A stretch of DNA of 64,000 nt, taken from the IMG/VR virus record IMGVR_UViG_3300044680_000280, positions 248,001 through 312,000 of that record; one strand, 5' to 3'. Below are positions 39,765 to 48,187 of the stretch, piece after piece (position 1 is the stretch's first letter; every line of letters starts with the position of its first letter). The stretch is from a virus. Position numbers and translations under genes: made by a program. The notes under the pieces were generated by a model. The model searched no databases. It was given only the letters and a program-made list of their open reading frames with translations, and was not told the DNA's origin.

Positions 39765-39925
39765 TTTTTGACCTAATTCTCCGGTTCGACCCGCGCGGGT
39801 CACCCGGGAGGGTCAAAGACGGGGAAAGCAGCCCGCACAACGCAGTGAATTAAAAAGTAGCTGCTAGCTTGACGCCTCGGAGAGACGAGGAGGCCTAACC
39901 TCTAATCACCCCACAATGGGGGACA
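39765..39925 (+). ncRNA. Structured leader or RNA C before the 39926 gene
   Basis: Contains the 14-bp palindrome GACCCGCGCGGGTC (39788-39801), AGCAGC/GCTGCT (39827-39832, 39860-39865), a GCCTCG/CGAGG hairpin (39874-39890) and CCCC-ACAAT-GGGG (39909-39921). The last hairpin pairs off the GGGGGA that is the only ribosome binding site for the ATG at 39926, so it may hold translation of that gene off. No GGTGTA element is present. Confidence 0.5.
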
Positions 39926-40633
39926 ATGCCCGTCGAAACCTACACTGTCTTGTCGACCTTCACGATCTCCCCTCTCCCTGGAGAAACTAGGGAGAGGGTC
40001 TTCACGGAAGGCGGTACCCTATCTTACGATAGGACCATAATCTCGCGGTACACCGAACAACTTGATCAGGCCCTCTATAACGGGTGGATCGTCCGACTCG
40101 TCCCTCTTGAACAGGACGACGGAAATGACGGAGACGATGGGGACGACGGAGACATTCGTCGGTGGAGCTCCGATCCTCAAACCCAAGAAAGAATCGCTAT
40201 ACGAGATTGGAATCGTCGCCGCGACCGTACGACAATTCTAGGTCCGGATGAGCCTCGATCTCCCTACATCAGTGCGATTGATTATTCGTACTCTTCGACG
40301 AGTAACGAGATTCTAGTACCGCTCCCAGAAACCCACAGCCTCGTGATGGATGGCGATCACCTCGTCGGACGGGCTCAGCAAGAATCCGATGAAAGCGAAA
40401 GCGACGATAGTTCGATTCCCATCGAATCCCCTCCTATCGAAGTTGCCGTGGTTCACATTTCCAAGAAGTACTTGGAACGTTGGGAAGGACTGCACGGGAA
40501 CACCCTTCGGGCCGAGCTCACCGCCGCGGTCACCAAATTCATGACTTTGGAAACGGACGACGAAGCGGAAACCCTTCCGAAAGAGCCAAAAAAGTCTCAC
40601 TGGGAACATGTGCTGGAAGAGGTAGCGGAATGA
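39926..40633 (+). CDS. Tagged protein with RHH-like domain, 235 aa
   Basis: Acidic N-terminal half with a D/G-D low-complexity segment (residues about 65-80). Residues 178-215 resemble a ribbon-helix-helix fold (V-A-V-V-H-I-S-K-K-Y-L then two helices). The C-terminus E-P-K-K-S-H-W-E-H-V-L-E-E is the shared terminal peptide. Its ribosome binding site is sequestered in a hairpin. Overlaps the next gene by ATGA. Confidence 0.7.
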   Translation: MPVETYTVLSTFTISPLPGETRERVFTEGGTLSYDRTIISRYTEQLDQALYNGWIVRLVPLEQDDGNDGDDGDDGDIRRWSSDPQTQERIAIRDWNRRRDRTTILGPDEPRSPYISAIDYSYSSTSNEILVPLPETHSLVMDGDHLVGRAQQESDESESDDSSIPIESPPIEVAVVHISKKYLERWEGLHGNTLRAELTAAVTKFMTLETDDEAETLPKEPKKSHWEHVLEEVAE

Positions 40634-40827
40634 CACCGATCGATACGGACGGGGAACTCGGGCAAGCCATGATGGCCGCCATTCGGGAAGCCCGAACCCT
40701 GTGCGAAAGAACTGGGAATACCCCGGAGAACGAAGCCCTGCGGAAGGCTATTGATGATATGGATCAGATCGTCATCCGAGGCATTCGCAAAGATCTCGAG
40801 GCACTGGCAAGAAGCCCCGTCAACTAG
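40630..40827 (+). CDS. Small helical protein, 65 aa
   Basis: Two predicted helices separated by T-G-N-T-P-E. Coupled to the 39926 gene by ATGA. No family recognised. Confidence 0.6.
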   Translation: MTPIDTDGELGQAMMAAIREARTLCERTGNTPENEALRKAIDDMDQIVIRGIRKDLEALARSPVN

Positions 40828-41483
40828 ACGCCACTCACGAGCGTCTTCTTGTCCCTTCGGTACGACTTCCGCGTAAGGTCTAGCCACGGGTCCATATGCT
40901 CGAACTTCTTGAAATCGCAGATCGTGATGAGCAGATAATCTCGCCACGAGCGTGTCCCGTTGTCGATGGCGTCCCAGACCTTGCCCCGAGCTTCCCACCG
41001 CCGATAGTCCGCCTTCGTTCGAATGTAGCTCGGCGGATCCACATTGTTCCAGTAGCAGAAATCCTCAAGCCTCGGATCCCTCTTCATGAACTTGACCGTG
41101 TTCCTTACGAATCCGTTCGCGTAGGGGATGACGTAAAGGTTGCCCCTGTACTCTCGAATCGTCACATCCACCGTGAGATCCATCGGATTATCAAACGATG
41201 ATACCGACGCCTCTTTGAAAGCCTTCCGTATCCTCACTTGAGCCATAGAAAGCCGAATGCGGTAATCGTTCCTCTTCTCGACGGGGTAGTAGCCCGCATT
41301 CTCCTTGTACTCGTCGGACTCGGGGTCGATGCTCTTCACGATGTTCGAGTAGCAGTCACGAAGAACCTTGATGACCTCTTTTTCGCCCCGCTCGTTCGTG
41401 TCCCGAACCCACTGCCAGAACTTGGCGGGACTCTTCGCAACCGACGGTTTCAGACGGTAAGCGGTCCAGACCTTCGTGCTCAT
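40824..41483 (-). CDS. Protein of unknown function, 219 aa
   Basis: Alpha/beta with many Arg, Tyr and Trp residues (W-Q-W-V-R-D-T, D-Y-R-R-W-E-A-R). No catalytic motif I can name. ATG lies 10 nt after a promoter element. Confidence 0.65.
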   Translation of the reverse strand: MSTKVWTAYRLKPSVAKSPAKFWQWVRDTNERGEKEVIKVLRDCYSNIVKSIDPESDEYKENAGYYPVEKRNDYRIRLSMAQVRIRKAFKEASVSSFDNPMDLTVDVTIREYRGNLYVIPYANGFVRNTVKFMKRDPRLEDFCYWNNVDPPSYIRTKADYRRWEARGKVWDAIDNGTRSWRDYLLITICDFKKFEHMDPWLDLTRKSYRRDKKTLVSGV

Positions 41484-41493
41484 GCCCTAGAGA

Positions 41494-41500
41494 TACACCG
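41494..41500 (-). promoter_or_regulatory. GGTGTA-type promoter element
   Basis: CGGTGTATCTCTAGGGC on the - strand, 10 nt to the ATG at 41483. Confidence 0.7.
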
Positions 41501-41511
41501 AAACGAGACTA

Positions 41512-41736
41512 CTACTCGTCGGTTTCCGTCTTGATGATGTTCTTGTCGTGCCGTCGACGAGCCGCGCTGGTCGCCTTCTTGGCCCCGCGTCTGGCCCTCG
41601 CCGCCCCGTGGATACCCCGGCAATGATCGTGCCCTTTAACGGACTCGGAGGACAGGAGACCGTTCGCCATGGTTGCGTCGTTGTGCTCGACCCGCTTCAT
41701 AGGTTGAGCCGCTCCGCTTATCGTTTTGGAACCCAT
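41512..41736 (-). CDS. Basic protein of unknown function, 74 aa
   Basis: His and Arg/Lys-rich (H-D-H-C-R-G-I-H-G, R-R-G-A-K-K). Probably nucleic-acid binding; no family recognised. Confidence 0.5.
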   Translation of the reverse strand: MGSKTISGAAQPMKRVEHNDATMANGLLSSESVKGHDHCRGIHGAARARRGAKKATSAARRRHDKNIIKTETDE

Positions 41737-41756
41737 GGCGAACAGCTTACCTCCGG

Positions 41757-43070
41757 CTATGAGATCCGTCGAATCTGATCTCGAAATGGGCTCCCGTCTG
41801 GAAAAATATTGATGACCGTGGACAGCTTCGACAGAAGAATCAAAGCTCTCTTCCTGTTGTAAATGACTTGCTGGCCGATAGGTCCTCGCAGGGGGAGTCG
41901 AACCACGAACTTATCGGTGAGAGTTGGAAACACATGAAGGAACACCGTTCCTCTGTGCTCGATTCCAGAATAAATGTACTCCAGCTCTTCTGCATGACTC
42001 TGATTCACTGCTAGTCGAACATCGTTGTCCTTGCCAAACAACTTGGGCAGCTCTGAAAGATTATAGGTGCGTGGTGGGGGTCGGTCAAACGTCCCACTCT
42101 CTTCCTTGGGTTGGACAGAGAGCATAGCCGCCACAACGCTCAAAACCTCCTCGTTGGATGCGTACTCAATGAAAGGCACAATCGCTCTTGAAGGGCGTAC
42201 GACGGATAGTATGTGGAGGTCATTGACCTTAAATGATCCTAACTCGGTGGTGGTGACAAATAACGCCTCATCCCCAGGAGACTTGTCAAAGGCAACGCCT
42301 TGTTCACCGCTCGAGTTGATGGGAAACGTCGGTTGGATATGCAGCTCTCCCTTGGGAACTTCCTCACCGAGAACCGTTTTCTTCATGATGACGGACAGGG
42401 GATCCAGCATTCGAATGACGGCGCCTTTACCATCCGTTTTCTTGTCTTCGAGTTCAAAATTGTCGCCGTAACTCGGAGCCACGTTTCCGAAAGTGAGGTA
42501 CCCGCAATTCCGTACGTGGGACAAAAGCTCCTCGGAAAGTAACTCGAGCTCTTCAGTCCGTTTATCGGGATAAATCCTCTTCAAGAGAGGAACGATGGTA
42601 GAGAATCGTTTGGTCTCATTGGACAACCAATTCGACTCAAAACGAAGCTTCTCGTGTCGAATCAATACGGGCTGTGGTGAGGAGCTGTCACACGGAAACG
42701 CAAAGATAAGAGAGATGGGACACTCTGCGTCCTCGGTGACCCCAACCTCACGCTTCTTATTGGTAGAATAAGCCAAGGTCAACGGAAGCACACGACGGGG
42801 CGGCTCAAGCATATTCCAGCAGTCAGGACCCCTTGACCGTAAATAAATAGATTCAGCTACGCAAAGAGCTCTACGATCCTCGGGGGATAGGATCACGTGC
42901 AGAGGACTCGGACCCTCTTCCGGAAACAGGACGGACATGATTTCTTGCCGTTCGAACTTCGGCGGAGCCACGACCTCCTGGGTCTCCCCTCGAACATGCC
43001 TCGATGCCGTTTGCCAGCTCTCCCCGGTCTTTTCTTGACGTGCCTCTATCTTCTTTTTGAGATTGCTCAT
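41757..43070 (-). CDS. Large protein of unknown function, 437 aa
   Basis: The N-terminal 27 residues (L-K-K-K-I-E-A-R-Q-E-K-T-G-E-S-W-Q-T-A) resemble a short helical motif, often written T-G-E-S-Y-x-T-A-R-R-H, found at the start of assorted phage and plasmid proteins. The remainder is alpha/beta and unrecognised. The ATG at 43070 follows GGGAGACG; a longer frame to 43136 is possible. Confidence 0.65.
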   Translation of the reverse strand: MSNLKKKIEARQEKTGESWQTASRHVRGETQEVVAPPKFERQEIMSVLFPEEGPSPLHVILSPEDRRALCVAESIYLRSRGPDCWNMLEPPRRVLPLTLAYSTNKKREVGVTEDAECPISLIFAFPCDSSSPQPVLIRHEKLRFESNWLSNETKRFSTIVPLLKRIYPDKRTEELELLSEELLSHVRNCGYLTFGNVAPSYGDNFELEDKKTDGKGAVIRMLDPLSVIMKKTVLGEEVPKGELHIQPTFPINSSGEQGVAFDKSPGDEALFVTTTELGSFKVNDLHILSVVRPSRAIVPFIEYASNEEVLSVVAAMLSVQPKEESGTFDRPPPRTYNLSELPKLFGKDNDVRLAVNQSHAEELEYIYSGIEHRGTVFLHVFPTLTDKFVVRLPLRGPIGQQVIYNRKRALILLSKLSTVINIFPDGSPFRDQIRRIS

Positions 43071-43236
43071 TGTTCGTCTCCCTTGGAAACGTCGCCCTCG
43101 CCACCCCGAAACGACGTCGCCAAAAAGGGAAACCAACCGAATCGCTCCGAGGCATCCCCCTTCGCCCCGCAGTAACGCTCGCGGGTGGGCGAACGAACGC
43201 AGGGTAAGGTCCGAGCATGGACCTACCTTACTCTAT

Positions 43237-43243
43237 TACACCG
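43237..43243 (-). promoter_or_regulatory. GGTGTA-type promoter element
   Basis: CCGGTGTAATAG on the - strand. The nearest ATG is 18 nt away (43218), but the likely gene start is at 43070, so this transcript has an unusually long leader (43071-43236) with no certain gene in it. Confidence 0.55.
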
Positions 43244-43259
43244 GGGACAAGAAGAACGC

Positions 43260-43414
43260 AAGGATCCTTTTGTGCCACGGATTACTTGCTGAGGGACCCC
43301 TGATGGTTCATACCGTGTCGAGCTGGGAATAGCTCGGCTTGCCGTCCCCGTAAGGGGACTAGATCCTTCGAGCCTCAATTTCTTCCGTAAGCGTAAGGGG
43401 TCAGCGCTACGGAA
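43260..43414. ncRNA. Candidate structured RNA D
   Basis: AAGGATC/GATCCTT (43260-43266, 43362-43368) encloses GAGCT-GGGAAT-AGCTC (43320-43335) and GTCCCC-GTAA-GGGGAC (43344-43359), then a separate 10-bp hairpin TTCCGTA(A)GCG/CGCTACGGAA (43383-43414). The GTAA loop is a GNRA tetraloop on the + strand. No + promoter was found; on the - strand the element would be the 3' end of the 43417 gene. Strand is undecided. Confidence 0.45.
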
Positions 43415-43416
43415 AA

Positions 43417-44151
43417 CTACTTGATGAGCTTCAAAAGTCGTTCCTTCTCCGCGTTCAACTCCTCAGACTTCTCTGGGGTTAGGTAATCGACCTGGCGGAG
43501 TTGGTACTCAACGTCTCGGAGTCTCTCCTTCGCTCGGTACACTTTTTCTGCTCGCGCTGATCGAGGCTTTAGGAGATACTGCACGTGCTTGTCGGGCATG
43601 TGGATAACCCGTTTGCCTACGATCGTTCCTTGATCAGTTTCCGTACCGATGCTCTCTGAGTGGAGCGTAAAGGTCGGTGCACGATCCGAATCAAAGTCGT
43701 GTCCGTAAATTTTCGCCCTCTCGCTCAGGATGATGCATCCAGGCTTCCAAGGGACCTCCGCCTGGTCCCTTGGAATTCTTTCTGGCTTACCGAGTTGCGT
43801 GCCCTTAAAGTACTGTACGATCCACGTGATCGCATCGAGCTTTTCCCTTTCGAGAGCTTGAAGCTTACTTTTGTGGGAATGCTCCCATTCCTGGTACACA
43901 AGCTTCGCGGAGGGTACTTTGCGATTATTGGGTCCCGAGAATCCGTTGCTCTCCACGTAAAGGCTCGAGGCGAGCCCCGTACCGATGCGTTTTTCGTAGG
44001 GAGCCGTTCCAAGCTCCGAGACTTCTTTACGGAACGCCTCCCAATACGGGCCGAGTTCGCCTTGGAGCCTATCGATCTTGGCCAGAAACTGGTCGTAAAT
44101 TGCCTGCGGGGTCAGAACCTCTGTCGCACGGCGATCGTAGCTGTAGCTCAT
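43417..44151 (-). CDS. Protein of unknown function, 244 aa
   Basis: Helical at both ends; the C-terminal 45 residues are a charged coiled coil (E-R-L-R-D-V-E-Y-Q-L, E-E-L-N-A-E-K-E-R). The middle has W-K-P-G-C-I-I-L. ATG at 44151 chosen; GTG at 44166 is possible. An ACCTGA/TCAGGT hairpin lies just upstream. Confidence 0.6.
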   Translation of the reverse strand: MSYSYDRRATEVLTPQAIYDQFLAKIDRLQGELGPYWEAFRKEVSELGTAPYEKRIGTGLASSLYVESNGFSGPNNRKVPSAKLVYQEWEHSHKSKLQALEREKLDAITWIVQYFKGTQLGKPERIPRDQAEVPWKPGCIILSERAKIYGHDFDSDRAPTFTLHSESIGTETDQGTIVGKRVIHMPDKHVQYLLKPRSARAEKVYRAKERLRDVEYQLRQVDYLTPEKSEELNAEKERLLKLIK

Positions 44152-44210
44152 GTCCAAGTTTACCACCTGAAACCTCAGGTGCCATCAATTTCGAACGCCG
44201 CTACGGAAAG

Positions 44211-44510
44211 TCAATCCTCTTCCAGTAGGTGTTCCCAGACGGACTTCTTCGGCGGTCGTACATCCGAAGAATCGGATGTTTTTAACGCGGGTTGGAGCCA
44301 CCCCGTTTTGTGGGTTCTCTGTAATACGGGAGCGATTCGATACATGAGAGGCGTGGTGAAGGAGATCGGTCGACGAGTGCCCTCTTCTAGAAATCGAGGC
44401 TCGGAGAAGAGTGGAATGAACACCGGCTCTCCCGATTGAATGGGCGAATTCACGGGGGGATGAATGAAGCTCAACATCCCGTCAGACCTGAAATCTGAAT
44501 CCGTCGGCAT
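44211..44510 (-). CDS. Tagged protein of unknown function, 99 aa
   Basis: Proline-rich and probably unstructured N-terminal part, no domain recognised, ending P-P-K-K-S-V-W-E-H-L-L-E-E-D, the best copy of the shared terminal peptide. First of five tagged genes in a row (44.2-47.6 kb). Confidence 0.65.
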   Translation of the reverse strand: MPTDSDFRSDGMLSFIHPPVNSPIQSGEPVFIPLFSEPRFLEEGTRRPISFTTPLMYRIAPVLQRTHKTGWLQPALKTSDSSDVRPPKKSVWEHLLEED

Positions 44511-44514
44511 TGAC

Positions 44515-44955
44515 CTAACCCTCGTCCTCGAGCATGTGTTCCCACACGGACTTTTTGGGTGACCGCGACTCCACGGGTGGCTGTTCTTTTAGAGAACTAA
44601 GCCACCGTCGGCCACGCTCATACGCTATTTGAGCCGTCGTCGCGGGTCCCTCTGGACCCATCCCATTCAACTGCTCGTCCGATACACGGCGAAGCCAATC
44701 CATAACATCATCGTTCACCCAATTCGGTTGTACCTCACGGGGCTCGAGAGGAAGAGGGGTCGTTAACGCTCTCGTTTGGCTGACCTCCGACGGTCTTTCG
44801 AACATCGAGCTTGAGACGGCCTCATCCGAACGCCTTGTGGCGATCTCCGTCCGTGCGCCCAACTCATCGAGTGATCGAAGAATACGGTCGAGACGCTCGA
44901 TGATCGCTTGATCAAATCGTTCGAAATCAAGCCTATCCGTATCCTCAGACGGCAT
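44515..44955 (-). CDS. Tagged RHH-like protein, 146 aa
   Basis: Begins M-P-S-E-D-T like the 44945 gene. A helical region (15-45) is followed by W-V-N-D-D-V-M-D-W-L and two helices that may form a ribbon-helix-helix-like unit. Ends S-P-K-K-S-V-W-E-H-M-L-E-D-E-G. Overlaps the upstream gene's stop by 11 bp. Confidence 0.65.
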   Translation of the reverse strand: MPSEDTDRLDFERFDQAIIERLDRILRSLDELGARTEIATRRSDEAVSSSMFERPSEVSQTRALTTPLPLEPREVQPNWVNDDVMDWLRRVSDEQLNGMGPEGPATTAQIAYERGRRWLSSLKEQPPVESRSPKKSVWEHMLEDEG

Positions 44956-46150
44956 CGGTGTCGTCCTCGGATAAATGCTCCCACAATGACTTCTTCGGCT
45001 CATTCCTTGGGGAAAGGTTGATCTGATTGAAAGACACAAGCCCCGCCTGAATGTAGGTTAATGCCAATCCCCACATGGTGTGCTCCGTCCCTTTCACTTC
45101 GCTCAAAACCCGAGCCTGCTCCTCCAAAGTCGAGATCATGTCCAGGGGAAGGAAACACGTGAACTCATGCAAGTCCTCGCCCGGCGGCCTCGGTTGAACG
45201 TACCATGCGGAAACGCTGTCAACCTCGTCATCTTGCTCAACCTCGTTTTGGTAATCCTCTTGCTGAGGGGGCGGACCCAAAAGTCTGTACTCGTTAATAT
45301 CAATCTCTCGGGTCGTAATCTCCGCCTCCGAAAACAGGGTCTCCCCATGCTCTTCATCCTCCGGATGACCGATAACCCACTCTTGAATTCGCTGGAGCAC
45401 CCATGGAGTACGATATTCGTCCAAGTCCGAAGACGATAGCACTTGAGACGTTCCCGAAGTGAGCTGCTGATTTATGATGCGGTCTAGATCGACCCGCCAA
45501 CGAGAACGTATGAAATCCGTGAATTCGTGAAAGGTTCCGTTTAGTACTCTACGAAGTCCCTGGGCCTCGGTTTCACCGCCCGAAACCGCCGTCGTCTCTG
45601 TCCTCGTCGTGGCCCTTGTCCTCGCCCGTCTTCCCCGCTCTCGTTCGACTTGATCCATCGTTACCGTACGACCCACGAGCTCGTTTAACTCCTCATTGGG
45701 TACGTGGCGAAGCCACGCGGGCGGCTCTGCGTCCAGGAGCACGAGAAGACTACGGGACTCGTTCAAAAGGGAGATCGTCACGAGTTCCCCGGTCGCCCGA
45801 AGAATCGTCTCCGTCTCGTCCGCCTCCAACAACGGCATCTGATAATGATCGTACATCCAATGTCCGACTTGATTGTCAAGCCAAGCGGTTCGAAACTGAA
45901 TCAATCCGAGACGACTGAACTCGAAAATACCGATCCCGTCGAACCCCCCGATCGTCCTAGTTTCCTCAATTCGCATCAGCACCCGCTGCCACTGGGGTGC
46001 AATAAACCGTTCGAATAAAGACGCCTCCTCCGACGACGTACGATTCGAACGACTCTGCTCCGCGAGTCTCAACTCCTCAATCCGCGCTTCCGCTTCGACA
46101 AGACGAGCAAGACGAGCCGCGAGAGACTCTACCGTGTCCTCTGAAGGCAT
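44945..46150 (-). CDS. Tagged protein with two RHH-like units, 401 aa
   Basis: N-terminal coiled coil (residues 7-35), then two separate strand-helix-helix units (near 145-190 and 325-375) that look like ribbon-helix-helix folds. Ends E-P-K-K-S-L-W-E-H-L-S-E-D. Possibly arose by duplication within the tagged gene cluster. Confidence 0.65.
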   Translation of the reverse strand: MPSEDTVESLAARLARLVEAEARIEELRLAEQSRSNRTSSEEASLFERFIAPQWQRVLMRIEETRTIGGFDGIGIFEFSRLGLIQFRTAWLDNQVGHWMYDHYQMPLLEADETETILRATGELVTISLLNESRSLLVLLDAEPPAWLRHVPNEELNELVGRTVTMDQVERERGRRARTRATTRTETTAVSGGETEAQGLRRVLNGTFHEFTDFIRSRWRVDLDRIINQQLTSGTSQVLSSSDLDEYRTPWVLQRIQEWVIGHPEDEEHGETLFSEAEITTREIDINEYRLLGPPPQQEDYQNEVEQDDEVDSVSAWYVQPRPPGEDLHEFTCFLPLDMISTLEEQARVLSEVKGTEHTMWGLALTYIQAGLVSFNQINLSPRNEPKKSLWEHLSEDDTDAV

Positions 46151-46151
46151 G

Positions 46152-46868
46152 TTACTCGGACTCCCCTAGCAAATGATCGAACACCGTCTTCCGCGGTTCA
46201 AGCCCGACATTATTCAGCTTTCCAAGACGACGACAGTCGTTCGACAGACCCTCCTCAATGTACCGCACCATCAGATCCTGCCACATAGTCCCGTCTCGTT
46301 CGTATGCCTCGAAACTCAAATTCTTGATCGCTTCGATCGTCTCACGGGGAATGCGTAACGTCACCGCTAAATCAACTTCGAGACCCCCGATAAGAACGGG
46401 CGAGCGGGTCGTCGGCAAAATGGGGTTCATCACGGACCACGTGGCTCGGGTCGCCACAATAATGATCGCATTCCAAAACCGATCCCGCTCCGAGTCAGGT
46501 AACGACCGACACAATCGCTCGACCTGAAGACGTATCCAGTCATCCCTGTGCGCTTCTAATCCATCCTGATTGAACGGCAAGTTGCCCGGTATGGTTTGAC
46601 TGCGGCTAATGAAATCCAACTCCCGTTGCCACCGCTCCCGCACCTCATCCTCAAAGTTACGGCCCCCATTGTGAAGAATGCGGTTCAACCGAGTTGGCTC
46701 GTTCACACTCAAATCTACGCCGTCAGGACTCAGGTTCCGCGGGCCCGGGTCCCAACCCTGAACGGACCCCGCCCCTCGAACGGCCGCCTCAATGTCTTTG
46801 ATAATGTCCGCCCGCTCCTCCGCCGATAGGTGCGTCGTCAGAGCCGGAAAATCGGACGGCAAAGGCAT
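46152..46868 (-). CDS. Tagged RHH-like protein, 238 aa
   Basis: Residues about 170-215 (V-D-L-A-V-T-L-R-I-P-R-E-T then two helices) fit a ribbon-helix-helix. Ends E-P-R-K-T-V-F-D-H-L-L-G. Start lies 12 nt after a promoter element, so this is the first gene of the tagged cluster operon. Confidence 0.65.
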   Translation of the reverse strand: MPLPSDFPALTTHLSAEERADIIKDIEAAVRGAGSVQGWDPGPRNLSPDGVDLSVNEPTRLNRILHNGGRNFEDEVRERWQRELDFISRSQTIPGNLPFNQDGLEAHRDDWIRLQVERLCRSLPDSERDRFWNAIIIVATRATWSVMNPILPTTRSPVLIGGLEVDLAVTLRIPRETIEAIKNLSFEAYERDGTMWQDLMVRYIEEGLSNDCRRLGKLNNVGLEPRKTVFDHLLGESE

Positions 46869-46880
46869 GATCCCTAAGGA

Positions 46881-46887
46881 TACACCG
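46881..46887 (-). promoter_or_regulatory. GGTGTA-type promoter element
   Basis: CGGTGTATCCTTAGGGATC on the - strand, 12 nt to the ATG at 46868. Confidence 0.7.
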
Positions 46888-46911
46888 AAACCCCGGCGTT
46901 ACACTGACCCG

Positions 46912-47127
46912 ATGCCCGCCAAAATCATCGTCGGTCCCTGGAAGGGACCCTCGACCGCTCCCAACGATGAAAAAAGTCCGGCCCCCTTCGTTGCCTTGTA
47001 CGTCGCCCTCGCCGCCCCGCTGGGCGTCTTTGCGGTGCTTCTTCTCCTCTACCAGGTCTTTCTCAAAGACGTGCCCTGGAACGACTTTGTCGAAGCGTTG
47101 CCGAAAAACTCATCCGTCTTCCAGTAA
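46912..47127 (+). CDS. Small single-pass membrane protein, 71 aa
   Basis: One strong membrane segment (residues 26-47, F-V-A-L-Y-V-A-L-A-A-P-L). Proline-rich N-terminus. Overlaps the convergent 47110 gene. No family recognised. Confidence 0.6.
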   Translation: MPAKIIVGPWKGPSTAPNDEKSPAPFVALYVALAAPLGVFAVLLLLYQVFLKDVPWNDFVEALPKNSSVFQ

Positions 47128-47592
47128 ATGCTCCCAAACAGACTTGGACGGTTCCTCCGTAGGCATCGCGGACACCACGGATCCCTCCTCGAGAGTCTCC
47201 TGCTTGATGAGCCAGTCCCAGAGTAGCTCCCTCGACTTGGCCGCAATCGAGGTCGACTGACCACGAACCGCCCGGTCAAGCCGAGCCCATTCGTCGGAGT
47301 TGAAGAACAACGTCGTAAACTTCTCAGAGGGGGACGCCGGGTCCATACGATCTTCGAATAAACCCCTCAGACGCATTAACCCTATGTACGCATCCTCAAT
47401 ACTCCGCGCCTCGTGGGGCCAATTCAACAACTCCCTGAGCTCGTTATGGTCAGCGTAGGCGTTCGGACTCTTCTGCCAGGGCTCCACCTTCAAGTGATAT
47501 AGGCGAACCTCTTCTAAGTCCTGGTCCAAGGAGTCATACTCCCTTCCCGACAACCGAATCCACCGATCTACAACCCAACGTACAGTCGGCAT
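47110..47592 (-). CDS. Tagged RHH-like protein, 160 aa
   Basis: Residues about 102-140 (F-T-T-L-F-F-N-S-D-E-W-A-R-L then helix A-A-K-S-R-E-L-L-W-D-W-L) fit a ribbon-helix-helix closely. Ends E-P-S-K-S-V-W-E-H-L-L-E-D-G. Confidence 0.65.
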   Translation of the reverse strand: MPTVRWVVDRWIRLSGREYDSLDQDLEEVRLYHLKVEPWQKSPNAYADHNELRELLNWPHEARSIEDAYIGLMRLRGLFEDRMDPASPSEKFTTLFFNSDEWARLDRAVRGQSTSIAAKSRELLWDWLIKQETLEEGSVVSAMPTEEPSKSVWEHLLEDG

Positions 47593-47658
47593 GAGATCCC
47601 TACCCCTCCGTCGTGGGCATGCCCCCATTGTTACACTTTGATGTCCGCCAAAACCAGG

Positions 47659-48123
47659 TCATTCGTCCTCTTCGGGACAGGACGAATCCCCGATGGCCGC
47701 CGCCGTGATCTCCCTCACTCGTTTCTGCTCCCGTTTCAAAAACTCCTCAACCGTAATGCCCAGCTCCCCCGCCCGCTTCTCCGCCGTCTCCCGTACCGAT
47801 GGCCATTTCACACGGTCCCGAAGAGGACCCTCCTTTTCCTTGGGAACCACGACGATTCCCCGTCGGAGCGTCTCCTCCGCGGTCACCATCCATCGCAATT
47901 CGCGAACGATGGATCGCTGAACTCGCTCCGACGGTTCCACCTTCCCCTCTATCCACCGAGTAACCGCAAACGGAGCCACTTCCAAGAGCTCCGCCATTTG
48001 TTCCACGCTTACCCCGCTGAGCGATATCCCGTCCCGAACAAGGTCGGCAAAGCTCCCCTCGTCCTCGAATAGGAACAGCCTCGCCCTCGTCAGGTACGAA
48101 CCCAAATCGCCCAGTACGTCCAT
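47659..48123 (-). CDS. HTH (Cro/CI-type) DNA-binding protein, 154 aa
   Basis: Residues about 25-80: S-V-E-Q-M-A-E-L-L-E-V-A-P-F-A-V-T-R-W-I-E-G is a helix-turn-helix of the XRE type. C-terminal helix with E-E-F-L-K-R-E. Likely repressor or activator. The ATG at 48123 sits 7 nt after TATCTT of a promoter. Confidence 0.75.
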   Translation of the reverse strand: MDVLGDLGSYLTRARLFLFEDEGSFADLVRDGISLSGVSVEQMAELLEVAPFAVTRWIEGKVEPSERVQRSIVRELRWMVTAEETLRRGIVVVPKEKEGPLRDRVKWPSVRETAEKRAGELGITVEEFLKREQKRVREITAAAIGDSSCPEEDE

Positions 48124-48130
48124 GATCCCG

Positions 48131-48159
48131 AAGATACGCGGAAACAATCTCCGGGTCAA
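48131..48159 (-). promoter_or_regulatory. Sigma70-like promoter
   Basis: TTGACC, 17 nt, TATCTT, 7 nt, ATG at 48123 (leaderless). Confidence 0.6.
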
Positions 48160-48170
48160 GAAGTTCGCCT

Positions 48171-48177
48171 CGGTGTA
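48171..48177 (+). promoter_or_regulatory. GGTGTA-type promoter element
   Basis: CGGTGTATCAGTAGGGC, 10 nt to the ATG at 48188. Divergent from the HTH gene promoter, so the HTH protein may act here. Confidence 0.7.
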
Positions 48178-48187
48178 TCAGTAGGGC

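Noticed and set aside
39783-39801. Second tRNA near a GGTTCGACC sequence
   Set aside because: No acceptor or anticodon stem can be formed around it.
42871-43218. - strand frame starting 18 nt after a promoter element
   Set aside because: Runs out of frame through the 41757 gene and has low-complexity Arg/Ser/Gly composition; the promoter probably gives a long leader.
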